Shown here piece after piece: positions 1-63,745 of a DNA stretch of 64,000 nucleotides. Below the pieces are notes generated by a model. It did no database searches and was not told where the DNA came from. It saw only the letters and a list, made by a program, of their open reading frames with translations. The translations under genes and the position numbers were made by a program. Source of the stretch: Tubiluchus corallicola (Eukaryota > Priapulida > Priapulimorpha > Priapulimorphida > Tubiluchidae). Numbering within the stretch: the first letter of the stretch is position 1; each line of letters opens with the position of its first letter. Location: NCBI GenBank assembly GCA_030141605.1, contig JAQGDQ010000061.1:62001-126000 (forward strand). The letters run 5' to 3'.

Positions 1-490
1 ATATCGTAATTTGTCGATGGAAGGAAAAATTAAGAACAGTTCATGTTTTTATAGTCACATTGTATACTTTATCTAATTTTGCCTATTAAGGACCATTTCT
101 TTAGCAACCTTAAGTTGGAAGCATGCCAATACATACTGTATTAATGTTGTGCGCTTGTTTACTTTGACTTTTTTGACTGTTTAAACATTAGGGAAAATGT
201 ATGTGTGACATTTACTGCATTTATTGGTAGAATGCAAACGACCTGAGTGCATCTTCCTGTTATTAAGATTAGTAATCTGTGCTGTTAATAAACAACATCA
301 CAAACAACCTGTGTATGTGTACTAAATGTACAACCTGTAAACATTGTAGCTTTAAAACAAAAATATAATTATTTGAGTGTTTTTCCATCTCAATGCCTAT
401 AAGCGAAGGATTGAATCCACCTCAGCATTACTTACATAACTGTGCTTTTTATTGTTAGTGTGTGAATATTTATGTTTTTTTCTTATTTAG
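1..490 (+). other. CAD intron (3' part)
   Basis: The window opens inside an intron. It is AT-rich and pyrimidine-rich towards the acceptor, ending TTATTTAG at 490. I see no gene in it. Confidence 0.8.
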
Positions 491-37950
<37,460 letters not shown>

Positions 37951-37970
37951 ACTAAATAGTGTTTCTGCTC

Positions 37971-37976
37971 AATAAA
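37971..37976 (+). promoter_or_regulatory. CAD: CAD polyadenylation signal AATAAA
   Basis: Canonical AATAAA 20 bp after the CAD stop codon, which implies a very short 3' UTR. Confidence 0.75.
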
Positions 37977-39694
37977 GAAATGTCTTTTTCCTCTGATGAT
38001 GCACATGTGATATACAGTGGTCGCAATGTATACATTTTTTTCTAATCACATATTTTTACGAAATTATTTTGGTCTATTTGCTTGTGTGTAATATAATGGC
38101 TAAATCAGTTAACTAAATGACTATGCACAAACTTCTAACATTCGTAATTGAGTTGATTAATAGGGCACCGGCTTATATAATGTTTTTTATCATGTCAATT
38201 ATGACATTGTGTGGTTTTCTTTACATGCCATTCCAAAGCATTTACAGTATCAATTTACACATTGTTATTCAACTATTATAACTATGTGAACTTCTGTTGA
38301 TTGGGTTTTATGCAGAAGTATATATTTGTGCCATATTGCAACTTTGCTGTGTCGGGATCTCACAATGTCCTTTTTTGCTATACATTCTTGCTACATTTAT
38401 TATTTGCTGCTTTTATTTGCAAAATTTAAAAATTGTGGGCGTAACTTATTTTTTTTGCTATCTAAAATGTATTAATATACATTTTTAGCTATACATTCTT
38501 GCTACAATTATTATTTGCTGCTTTTATTTGCAAAATTTAAAAATTGTGGGCGTAACTTATTTTTTTGCTATCTAAAATGTATTAATATACATTTTTAGCT
38601 ATACATTCTTGCTACAATTATTATTTGCTGCTTTATTTGCAAAATTTTTTTTTGTATCTAAAATATATTAATATTATGTTTGTGTATCTTTTTCTACTTT
38701 TATTAGTATCTCAGCAGATTTTGCATCAGAACAAAATGTAGAACAAAATTTAAGTACTTTTGTACTCAGCCTCACAAGATATGGGTGCCTGTCTTTCATA
38801 ACTCCAGTTCCCAAGTATTCCACTTATTTATGTAATAATTTTTTTGTTGTGTAAACCTGTATGTTCTCTTCTTCTGTTAACAAACCATTGTCTGATGTGT
38901 ATTGATGCTTTTTAATTGTTCACATTTCTAATGTTGTGAAAAAAATTTACTAATTTTGCATTTGTCATGCTAAATAAAATTTAATAAAATAAAAAGTCAA
39001 TAAATGCTATTATTTTTCATATATAAAACTTGGTAATTTTTTGTATTTTAATAGTGAATGCATGTATCTAACAAGTAGGCCTACAAGAGATCTGTGCATT
39101 TTTACATAACATTGATATTAGAAACAAAAATTTACGTATTTTGCTGTTTGGGGGTAGATTCGGGATCGCACGTCTGTGTCCCTTATCGGTTCAGCGTCTA
39201 AAAACCCCACCAAACCTAACTTCACTGTTCATTTATTTCTGGTTTGGTCCCAACTTAGTTTGGGTTGCTGAACTTTTAACAGAAAAGTTGATGTAAAAAT
39301 TATTGATGTTTTGATAAACAAACTAGATCTCATTGATTCACATTTCTGATAACACAGTTTAATTTTTATGAAAAGTCAAATAAAATGTGTACTTTTTTGC
39401 ATTGACAATACACAATACAATACAAGAAAAATTGTGATTTTCTTAAGGTCACCTGTTTACCTGCAAATAGAGGAAATAAAAGAGTTATAATAATAATATA
39501 AGGTGCAAACTGTGTAGCAGTATAAGACACATAATTATGTACCTTGCTGATTACAAGAAACTTATTCCTTATTGTTTATTTGCAGAACAAAGGGCAACAC
39601 TTGCTTCTTTTGTGATATGTTACACGTGCTACTACTGTCTTGTGTGAGCTGATTGTATAAGAAATTTTTTTGATATTGGTGTTGCGTAGTTGAA
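37977..39694. other. Intergenic region between CAD and METTL18
   Basis: About 1.7 kb, AT-rich, with the 111-bp tandem repeat described separately. It presumably contains the METTL18 promoter close to 39694; no TATA or initiator that I would defend. Confidence 0.5.
38377..38675. repeat. 111-bp tandem repeat, about 2.7 units
   Basis: Units begin GCTATACATTCTTGCTACA at 38377, 38488 and 38598. They include TTGTGGGCGTAACTTATTTT and end CATTTTTA. The first two are nearly identical; the third is shortened, then decays. Confidence 0.93.
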
Positions 39695-42600
39695 ATGACA
39701 TCTTTTAGATTTAATTTTAACATAACAGAAGCAAATGCTAAAGACGACAATTTCGCGTCCGGTGAGTAAATTTAAGGTTTAAAAAGTTATTAGTTGTATA
39801 AAACTGAAAAGTTGATAGGTCTTATGTTATTGTACGTTTGTTATCAGGTCTGGCTTTTCCATTTGACTTTGTAGCTTAGCAGTAATGCATGCGAATTATG
39901 ATTCAAAATCATGTTCAAGTCCCTATTAGTTTTTCACTGTTTTTTTTTTCAAAAATTAAGAGCCGACAAGTTAAGTGTACAGTAATTTCTGGGTTATCAC
40001 TATTAAAATACTGTCAATGATGGGTTTAGTTTATGTTTGGTCAGCCTTTGTATTTTATAAGGAAAGATCATTGGAAAAATTTTCATTTCAATAAGTAGGA
40101 TTTGGAATTCTCTGTCCGTTCAGAGACTTTTTCGCCTGCCAAGACTGCACCAGAGCATTCAAGTGTTTTGCCTTGTAGTTTCGAAACTATTGTTGACCGT
40201 AATTCTGCAATATTGAAGGAGGTGGTTGTGCTGCTTTTACATCCCTTGTGTTGACCATAATTTTGCAATTTTTAGGAGATGATTGTACCGCTTCTGCATC
40301 TCATGATGCTGATATCCCAGTGGAACTGGAAGTTACAACAGCAGAGTTTATTGATGCTACAAGTGCCAGTACTAAGAACTTGAGACCTGCCAAAGAAATT
40401 CTATTGACTCCAGATATTGTTCAGGTGGGAGTGTGTTGTTTTTTTTCTTTTCAGCATTTTGCGAACTATTCGTTATTACTGTCGCTTACCTGTGAATATT
40501 AACCTTTGGCAAAGTTAAAGAAGACTGGAAGAGCTAATTAACGTGCTTGATTCTGGCAGCGAGATACTAATTGCTGTTTTTGGATCCTTGTTGATCATCG
40601 AAAATTAATACAATTTTGGATAGTGAAAAAAATTAACCCATCACGATTTGAACTTGGGTCTCCTCTGTTAGGAACATCAGATTTTAGAGTTAAACACCTT
40701 GTCCAACATTCGTTGTTCGTTCATTATCATTTATTTCAGCTTAGGCAAAAATCTATCTAATATTCAAGGTGTCTATAAAATATGCTTGCAATGTTGAAAA
40801 TTTGTTAATCAATTTGGAATGAAAGTGTAACTTAGTCAGGGATGTTATGACGATTCCTAGAGTGTTTATCCGAATCCCTTATGTGTGGACATTATTGATT
40901 GGGTAAAGTACGTCTGCATGGTACAAAGTTTCTAGATTTTGGGCAAATTAGCAAAATTTCGGGATTTGGGTTTTTCACTGTGCCCAAGCGTTTTTATTAT
41001 GTGATCATGATTTTTCGTTCATATGGATGTTTTAGGAAGTATTGCAGCAAGAATATTCAGTGAAAGAAGAAAATCTGGGCGGAATCAACTTCTTGTATAC
41101 TATTGTCAAAGATGATGATTTGATCTCAAAAGGTCTCGGGAAAATTGTTGACACTCACACAGATCTGGTGCCAGATGTGTATGAAGGTAAGGCTAAAATG
41201 AGCCACTCACATATTCGTAAAAGAAGAAGTCAAAATGAGCTTCTCGTGAGAGGACGAAAGCTCATGAAAAAAAGAATTTTTGAGATTCATAGTCATTTGA
41301 CTTCTTTTACGATTATGACCATGGCAAATCTCAAAACAGCACTATCTTATTTTCAAGCCCATGACTGCATTGCCCAGCAACCTGCTCTTCGTACACTGTT
41401 GAAATACAATATCAAACTGATGAAGTCCGAGAATACGAAAGCTCCTAGAAAGAAAGAAAAGAATTTTTGAGATTTATAGATATTTTAGCTTCTTTTACGA
41501 TTATGATCATGGCAAGTCTCAGAAGAGCACTATCTTTTTTCAAGGCACTTACATACACATTTGCAATACAGTACTTACCAGTGTCACAGTCAAGGATGAT
41601 TCTCTTTGCACAACACTTAAATAAAACATTTGCATGAATAACTCGGTAAATCCAGAATGTAAGCCTACTGAAAGAATTCGGTTATGTGTTTTGCGAGATG
41701 CGAATCTCGTGTGAATATGTACACATTTAAAATGAAAGAGCTCTCCTGGGACTTGCTATTTTAACATAAAAAACATTGAATGCCCTTGTAGTGTCACAAT
41801 AAGAATTGTTATTTCTTATAAAAGTTTTCACCCTAGCAGATTCTCATCAGCTGTGTAGACTGTACTACAAACCTGGGAGCACTTGTCGCACATTTCATTT
41901 GCAACTTTTAATTTAAAGTGCTGCAATACTAAATTAATATGTGCTGCCACCTAGTTTAAAATTATTTGTTATTGAACTGAGTTGAGTTTAATCCAAGTTG
42001 TGGCCTTGTTCTGTACTTCTCAGTCACCTGTACCTGTACTTGTTGGGCTTCCCCCCAACGGTATGGCAGTATCGATTGCTAGTGTGTGTATTACTAGCCA
42101 ATAAGATAAGCTCATTGGGTGCTTGTGACATGGGTAGCTCTGCCAAGGCCAGAGTTGCTTTTTTTCTTCTTGAGCATTGCTGTTGAATGGCCACCATGTG
42201 TGGCTTTTTTCCTGTAAATAATAGTGTAATATGTAAATAGAAATAGTCTTTCACAGTTCAATGCAATTTCATATTCTTTGGTTCAACCACCAGAGTCTAC
42301 ACTAACTTCAGTCTAATATACCTCAAGCTTTCTACAAATTCAGTCCTTCTATGCTGTTGACTAAAGTTTTCTACAGTGTTCTTAGGTTAGTGGTCTGTGC
42401 AGCTGATAAAGCCCGTTAAGGTGAAAACTTCTGTAGGAAATAAAATTTTTATTTTGAGACTACAAGCGCATTCAATGTTTTTTATGCATCGTTTTTCTTG
42501 AAATGAGCACACACAACACGCTAAGGAACCACCACTGCCTGAACTGAGAAGCAGTTTAAACTTTTTTTCTACTAAAATGTTTTGTGAAACTATCTTGCAA

Positions 42601-45259
42601 TACCATTCTGCAGTTCAAGATTTTTTTATACTGAACTAAGTGTGGCAATTTGTTTTGTCTATGGTCATTGCTAATATTGCTAAAAAGAGTTGTACAACTA
42701 GGTGACTAATCTAACTTTTGGTTTTGCAAAGGTGAATACTTTCAAAAGTTGCTAGTTTTTATATCACAAATTTGTAATATATGTGATAACACATGCTTCA
42801 AAATAGTACAGGCAAAATAAAAAGTTGCTGCAAGGAGTGATGATGTATTTAAGTAAAACCATTTTTTGATGTTTGATTTTTTTGCAAATCATTTCATAAT
42901 CTGTTCACATTCCAGGAGGCTTGAAGACTTGGGAATGTGCTGCAGATTTGGTACAATATCTTATCGAGGAAAAAATTCATTTTAAAGAGCAACATGTCCT
43001 TGAGGTAGCCATCTTTTGCTTATTTACAGGAATCGTGGTTAAAAAGTTTTTAAGCGGTTGGCAATATAAGTTGTATGGTAGATTAGGTTTCATACTAATT
43101 GTTGTTATGTGCACTATAGCAGCAGATGCTGTTTTTATTACTATTAACGATAAACTAATGGACATCTTTTTTCAAAAAAATTTCTTGTTTGGTTCGTTTA
43201 GAATAATTATTCTTTTAATAGTATTGTGCATATTGCTGTTGTTCTTAAATTTGTGTTGTATAAAACTACTACAGTATTAGCCAGCTTCTGTAAATGTTTG
43301 ATTGCAAATTACTGCAGTACTAGCAGGCAAATTGTTAAATTTTGTTTTGATATAAATATGTCTAAGAAATATTTCCAGCTGTTAGTGATCTCAGTGTTTT
43401 GATGCTACTAGCAGTGGTTGTTATCAGCACCATTTGATATTGTACTTAAGACTTGTCTTTCAACTGTTATTGTTATTAAACATGTGGTGTTTCACTTATT
43501 TTTTTAATTTTAAAACAAAACGCTTGGCAAAGTTCTTGAACGAATCGAATTTGTCGTGTTTTGCAGCTCGGGTGTGGAACAGGTCTTCCTGGAATTTATG
43601 CACTACAACATGGAGCATCAGTAGTTTTTCAAGATTATGTATGTCCCGATTATTATAATAATGCCTCTTCTATTGAAAAAAATGACTTTCTAGCTCAGAT
43701 CTGCATCATGTGTATATCTTTTCTGCTAACACGTTTCAATGTTAACACTTGTTATACTTAAGTCATTTTAATACTTTAACAGAAAATTTACTTTTGTACT
43801 TACTGACGTTTTCTGTATAATAATACATGTTCAGTATTTCATTTTTAGAACGAAGAAGTTATACAGCTCCTTACTATACCAAATGTTGTTCACAATGCTG
43901 TCTGTAATGCAGCATGTGGACAGTACAGTACATTAAAGAGTGATGAGACAGATGTGGCTCGGGCAAAACGAAATACGTCTGAACTAGTAAAAAGTTTGTG
44001 TGATAAAGTTGCTTTTTGGTCTGGAGACTGGGCCTTATTGGAAAAGCATTGGAAAATGAGTGATAGGAGGTGTGCATAATTTCTTAATTTTTAACTCTTT
44101 AGATTACTAAATGGATTAATTACATGTAAATCTGCTTATTATTTTGGCAGTTCTATCTATTTTATTGGGCATGGGTGTAGCCAGCTTTCAAAGTTTAGGA
44201 GGAGCAAGCACTAAAAAATGGCGACATGACACATACCAAAAAGACAACTATGCCGCAACAGACAGTATCAGTCTGTGACAGGAATATAATTATGATAATT
44301 AGATTTGGTTCAATTTGTTCCTTGGTTCAGTCAGTGAACCTTGACAAGTAAGTTGCATAAGTGCATATTCATTTCAAAAAATAGGTTAGTCAGTAGGCAG
44401 GTGGTTATATTCTCGAGCAACCGCTCTGCTAAGCACGTGTTTCAAACTTGGCACCTTTTCAATTAAGTCCTTATTTTTAAATCACATATTTATCATTCGC
44501 CATCTTTGTCGGGTGGGCGATTTTTAAGGCTGAGCAAAAAAAATTGTCTAATTTGCAGACAAACTATTATAGCTGGCAAATTGCATGATTCCATTTTTGA
44601 AACACTGACCATCTATGCTATATATGATGTAGTCATGATGTAATTCTTTTGGATGCACTAACAAGCTTTGAATTTGTTTCTAGATGAGCTAACAGTAAGA
44701 AAACTAGTCAAATAACACAAACAATTTAAGTTTTTACATTACTTATTTATTCTAGGTTTGATATAATTTTGACATCAGAAACCATTTATGCCACAGAGTC
44801 ACAACCGAAGCTTTTATCGTTAATGAAATCGTTGCTGAAGCCTTGTGGAACTATGTATCTTTTATAAAAACAGATTGGATACATTAACTTTTGTATCATG
44901 CAATAAGGTGATAACTGAATATTTTCAGATACGTTGTAAATTATTCTGTAATTCTGAGTTTACAATACCTAATGCAACAGCATTAAAATGGTCAATATTT
45001 TTCTTTACATTACTGTACCTTAATATGTACAGTATAGTCAAATAAGTAATAGTAATTACAAATTGTTACAGTCACTTTGTCAAAAGTCACTTAACTTTTC
45101 ACCTAAAGATTTCTTGCTGCTAAGACTCACTATTTTGGAGTCGGTGGAGGAACAAGGCAGTTTGAGCAACTTGTGAAGATAGACAGACATTTTAAATCAA
45201 CCGTTTGTTATCGCAGTGGAGAAGGTCTGCAAAGAGAAATTCTCAAGCTCTTACGGTGA
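39695..45259 (+). CDS. METTL18: METTL18, protein-histidine N-methyltransferase
   Basis: Seven-beta-strand SAM-dependent methyltransferase; the human orthologue methylates His245 of ribosomal protein L3. Exons: 39695-39761, 40276-40424, 41036-41186, 42916-43004, 43567-43638, 43849-44069, 44756-44854, 45109-45259. All have AG/GT borders with matching phases, giving 332 residues (human about 372). The N terminus MTSFRFNFNITE matches the family start, supporting this ATG. Then come an acidic, variable stretch, YEGGLKTWECAADLVQYL, SAM motif I LGCGTGLPGIYAL (exons 4/5), QDYNEEVIQLLTIPNVV, FDIILTSETIY, and the family signature AKTHYFGVGGG. The insert between PNVV and the SGDW stretch is long and low-conservation. 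The donor at 40425 (GTGGGA) is weak; the others are ordinary. CAD lies upstream on the same strand; SGK lies downstream, convergent. Confidence 0.94.
39866..39930 (+). mobile_element. tRNA-derived SINE relic (head)
   Basis: TTTGTAGCTTAGCAGTAATG resembles an A box, and ATGTTCAAGTCCC about 35 bp later a B box (GTTCAANTCC). A poly-T tract follows at about 39950. It lies in METTL18 intron 1. No acceptor stem closes, so it is not a tRNA gene. Confidence 0.5.
40640..40720 (-). mobile_element. tRNA-derived SINE relic (head), minus strand
   Basis: Read on the minus strand: TTGGACAAGGTGTTTAACTC (A-box-like), then GACCCAAGTTCAAATCGTG (B-box-like), spaced as in a tRNA. It lies in METTL18 intron 2. Confidence 0.5.
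41251..41545. repeat. Two-copy tandem repeat, about 186 bp, in METTL18 intron 3
   Basis: ACGAAAGCTC, AAGAATTTTTGAGATT, CTTCTTTTACGATTATGA and AGCACTATCTT occur in order at 41255-41350 and again at 41435-41540. The copies are about 85-90% alike by eye. The first copy is read through by an open frame extending exon 3 to 41470; I regard that as fortuitous. Confidence 0.8.
41765..42486. mobile_element. Foldback element with about 98-bp inverted arms, hammerhead-like cores
   Basis: The left arm (41765-41862) and right arm (42390-42486) are imperfect inverted repeats along their whole length; both outer ends read CATAAAAAACATTGAATG going inward. The minus-strand left arm contains CTGATGA (41850-41844), about 14 nt, then GAAA (41829-41826). 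The plus-strand right arm contains CTGATAA (42403-42409), AGCCCGTTAAGGT-like sequence, then GAAA (42423-42426). CUGAUGA, a stem and GAAA are the conserved core of hammerhead ribozymes, known from Penelope-like retroelements, whose terminal repeats can be inverted. I cannot see a convincing stem I or a target-site duplication, and no protein is encoded in the 530-bp spacer. Confidence 0.6.
42916..43280 (+). other. Open read-through of METTL18 exon 4 into intron 4
   Basis: The reading frame of exon 4 (ending 43004) stays open for 92 codons into intron 4 and ends at 43280, encoding a strongly hydrophobic, Leu/Ile-rich stretch. If the intron were retained it would give a truncated protein lacking SAM motif I. 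Most likely chance in AT-rich DNA. Confidence 0.3.
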
Positions 45260-45694
45260 GAAAAAAGCCATAAGCCAAATAGTTCCACATTTGAGACAGT
45301 ATGTAGTCTTGTTAGACATACTTGTCAGTCAGTAATGTTAGCTCGTGGCTGCAGTTTGACTTGAAGGAGCTTATCGGATTCTTCCAAGAAAATCCATTAA
45401 ATAACCTTCGTGCATATTTTACTAACAAGTTGCGTGTTTAAATATGTAGCTATAACATCAAGCGAAGAAAACTGGTGCGCTAGTATTTTTTGTTTTTATT
45501 TGTTTTTTATTTTTAATATCTTTTAAGTTTTTTGCTGTTAAGAGTCGTTTCATTTTATCAATTCGACTGAAGATACTGTGACTGCTTGAAAATAGGCTAT
45601 GGCAAGTTAATTTTCTGTTGTATGGAACACAGTTTTACTTAGTTGTTAAAAAGGTGTCTGAACTGTTGAGTACCAAGTAATCAGATTGTAAAAC

Positions 45695-45700
45695 AATAAA
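45695..45700 (+). promoter_or_regulatory. METTL18: METTL18 polyadenylation signal AATAAA (candidate)
   Basis: AATAAA 436 bp after the METTL18 stop and just before the facing SGK signal. Confidence 0.5.
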
Positions 45701-45732
45701 TAGATAGAAGCCATGATGTTGTAAATTCAAAT

Positions 45733-45738
45733 TTTATT
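45733..45738 (-). promoter_or_regulatory. SGK distal polyadenylation signal AATAAA (candidate)
   Basis: TTTATT on the plus strand, AATAAA on the minus strand. Use of this site would give SGK a 3' UTR of about 3 kb. Other TTTATT sites (for example about 47943 and 48006) could serve instead. Confidence 0.4.
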
Positions 45739-48730
45739 GAATTATACAAAATAACATTCCTGTCATTACTGGTGTACAAGTTACATTACTATTATAATAC
45801 TAGTTAATTTGGCTAAATTTTAAAAAAAACAATTTATTTAGTTGCATGAATTAGCAAAAGTAAATTTTCAAAATGTGTAACTGATTTAAACATATTGAAA
45901 ACTAATCAAATTTTACATAAGCAAAATATTGTAGCGTAACCAAGCATGTTAACAACATATGCTATTTTAATTTGAAGCATATTTATGTACTTTTTATTAG
46001 CACACAATTGCTGTCTGTAAAAATACACCTTAACATTCTTGAAATTTGTGAATTAAATTTGCTACTCTGATATGTTTTGAGTAAGCATAATCAACAGCAA
46101 AATTTTAACATGTTCAAAACAAGATACAAAAATTAAAAAGTAAAGACAAAATGGAATAACTTCAAAAGTTTGAGTGGCTGAAAACTTATGTGGCACTTTG
46201 TCCTAAACAGTGATGTTGAAATGGTGCTAAAATGGTACTAGTGTCAAGATATCATTGACTGGCTAACAAGATCACAGCAATCAATACTATTCTACAAAAA
46301 TTACATAAAAGAACAGTTAGTACACTGCACACTTAAGATCACATACATTAATTCTGCTAACGTCAAACAATTATTATCTTAATACTATAACATGTTACCC
46401 GTTCAATATTCTCTTATCTAACTTATGACACGTGATCGAGGTTAATCTACATCACATTTTAGCATTCCTTCCAATATCTCCCACAGCTAGGTAACTGCAA
46501 ACGTAAAGCATTATCGAGGATGATTTTTTGCACTGAACTACCAAAATCTAACCCAAAAAACCAAACGAAAACATAACCAACTGCCATAGACGCATTGTAA
46601 CAAACCGTTCCAGTGGGGATAATGATGATGGGGACGATGCCCAGTGAGCCGAAATGGAATGTCGCAGAAAGACTGCAAGTTACTAATGAACACAAAGTAT
46701 TTAACCAGTATTGTTATTTATACACCTGAGTAGCATAAATGCGCAAGAGTATATTCTTCAGCAGGGTGAGAAGAGTAACTAAGCAATCAATGTATGCCTG
46801 GCTACAACAATAAAGTAGCAGTGAACCTGGTTAATAAATGGGTGACTGGCAGGAATAATACTTCCAGGCAGTTTCAACTGCCAAACTGTCCTCAAGTATT
46901 CCTTTCACAGACTGAAGAAATATAGTTATCCGAGCATAAACTGACATTTCTGTCAATGTTTTTCAGCATAAAGTGTTATCTGTGATAATAAGTTAATGAA
47001 AACTTATATGATTATCCTTGACAAAATAGCTTAATGAGAATCATTAATGTTAGTAGTAGGCCATACTGAGCCGTAACTTTGAGTACTGGCTCCACAGCTT
47101 ACAATATGATGAGCTATTTTTAAAAAATAGACTAAATTTAGCAATGCATACTATAGGAGTATTGTTACTGCACAATTCTTTTAATAAGACTATGACATAT
47201 TGATGGAAGATGTCTAATAACAACAACAAATGATCGTTGTCAAAAAATTAACTGTTACAATGAAAAAAGGCATAAAATTATTAATAACAATATTTACATG
47301 ATATCACGTGAAGAAATCATAAGCAAGTTACCTGGGATGTATTCATAATGCACTAAGAGGCAAGAGAGTAACAAAAATATATGTATCACATTTTTGAAAA
47401 ATGTGACGCATACTGCAGAAAAATGTATGCAAAAGTATAACTTTCAAATTAGGACAAACTATTTGATTAAGCCAGTTGGTAATTAATTTATATAAATTGT
47501 GCAGTCCAATTGGTAAAATAGATATCTAAACCTACTTTGATATTCTATTTCCTAACACATAACTGACATGCATTACCTTTTAGGAATCTTATTTAGTGAT
47601 TGTGTATTTACACGTACATTACATCATAGATGGAAGGAATATCTCTAACATTGTGTTAAAACTCATAACAGCATATAATTCATACCACGTAATTGCAAAA
47701 AAGAACCTTAAATCTCACTATAAACTGCAAAATAATGCACTTTTGTTAGTAAATGCAATATCACAGTAAATGTCGTTGTTCTGACTTGTATAAACGATTA
47801 TGCACATTTTCTTCTGTATTAACGTCAATGAAGCAAACATTTCGAAATAAACACTATCCTACCCAAAAAACAGATTATGCCGTTTTCACAATGTACACTG
47901 ATACTTTGAAAATGCATACACAAGTAAAACATAATTAAAAATTTTATTCTTTGGTTAACCTCGTCGTTTTATATAGGAGTACCGGTACCAGTTTTTTAAA
48001 CATGAATTTATTGATTTTAACAGGTAGATAACCAGATGCAAATTGACAGTAGTTATCTCATTAGGTGAGGTGGTCACAAAATGATAAAAAGGCATGGATC
48101 GACAAACACTCACCTTTGCACATTTTTGAAAAACAGCAAAGTATACATGGTCGAGCTTTATAAAAAATGTGATTTCACCATCTGACTTATGTATCTGAAA
48201 GTAGCTAGTGCAATTCTGTCAATTCGTATCTCAACTTGGAAGACATGCCTTGATAATAAGATAAGTTCCAGTTCTGCCACATTAATCTACAGTAAGTAGG
48301 CTTTTCAAATGAATGCTGGGACTGGTTTGCAGAGTGCTGAACTGTATACAAAAAAAATCACAGTAAAAGTATTAAAGATCGCACACTCCTAGATTCAGCA
48401 CTAAGTATATAGCAAAACACTGCAACTAAAAGCCATTCTATTGCAGCTAACGTCCCTGAATTATTAGTCTTGCAGTGCTGCAATTATTATATACAAGCTT
48501 AAAAATGTAATTGTATGTACGCATATTAATTTCATTCTATTTACAATTCTAATGTAAGTTGCACTTCACACTTCAAATTTGGACATGACGGGTTTGATAT
48601 GTTGTCGAAGGTCGTAACCTGTACAACTTTGATTATCTCTTCTCGAACAAAACTTCGAGAGGAATTTCCACTTGCTTATCATTTTGAAGTTGGTCACACA
48701 TTGTACCAAAAGTATCTAATTTATCTCTCA
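45739..48730 (-). other. Likely SGK 3' UTR / intergenic DNA
   Basis: About 3 kb between the SGK stop codon and the distal AATAAA. AT-rich and without ORFs of note; it contains the 5S-like SINE relic at 46739-46920. The extent of the UTR cannot be set from sequence alone. Confidence 0.45.
46739..46920 (+). mobile_element. 5S-rRNA-derived SINE (SINE3-like) relic
   Basis: At about 46797-46870 the sequence reads GCCTGGC, then AAAGTAGCAGTGAACCTGG, TTAATAAATGGGTGACTGGC and AGGAATAATA. This follows the 3' half of 5S rRNA with its internal promoter (AAGCTAAGCAG, GCCTGGTTAGTACTTGGATG, GGTGACCGCCTGGGAATA). A roughly 60-bp body follows that matches the second copy at 50460-50640. Diverged and 5'-truncated. 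Confidence 0.6.
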
Positions 48731-63181
<14,451 letters not shown>

Positions 63182-63186
63182 TGTCG

Positions 63187-63745
63187 TATCGTTAACGTGG
63201 GAACGACCTCTGCTCGGGATCGTTACCGGATGCCGGTTATCATAGAGACGAATTTTCTTGCTAGTTGCCCGGTTGAACAACTTTTGAGCAGTCGTCTGGA
63301 CAACAGACCTGTAACAAAAATTGTCTTATTAATATAAAACTGAAAAACGCGTTACAAATCCTACAATATACGCAAGACACGTTCTGGTATGCAGCTGGTC
63401 AGCGCGGGGTCAACTTGTTAAGGTTATGCCACTAAATACCTGGCATACTTAAGCTCGCCATGTTTATTCAAAAGACAGTCTGGTCGTGAACCTCGCATGA
63501 TAAACGTAAACAACATAACAAACGTCATCAGCACGAGTGCCTCCACAGCCGTATCGTTGGCCTGGGAACGAACCCTGCTTGTGGTCGCTACCGGCTGCCG
63601 GTTATCATTGTCCGGTTGAACAATTTCTGGACAGTTCGCCTGGGCATGCTTAAGCTCGCCATGTTTATCCAAAACACGGTCGAATAGTTACGAACCTCGC
63701 CTGATTTACGTAAACAACATAACAAACGTCATCAGCACATGAGTG
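63187..63745. repeat. Tandem X-Y-X-Y repeat at the SGK 5' end
   Basis: Block X (63187-63300) contains TATCGTTAACGTGGGAACGA, CCGG(A/C)TGCCGGTTATCAT and CCGGTTGAACAA, and recurs at 63552-63636. Block Y (63448-63530), with CTTAAGCTCGCCATGTTTAT and ACGTAAACAACATAACAAAC, recurs at 63649-63745 with GTCATCAGCAC. The order X1, Y1, X2, Y2 gives a period of about 200 bp for Y1-Y2. X1 lies in the open frame of the first SGK exon (upstream of ATG 63181), so exon or 5'UTR sequence took part in the duplication. Confidence 0.85.

Noticed and set aside
41042-41470. 142-codon frame in METTL18
   Set aside because: The true exon ends at the GTAAGG donor at 41187; beyond it the frame runs through an intronic tandem repeat and loses similarity to the family.
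44380-44480. tRNA-like stretch in METTL18 intron 6
   Set aside because: Only a poor B-box-like TTTCAAACTTGG and no A box at the right distance.
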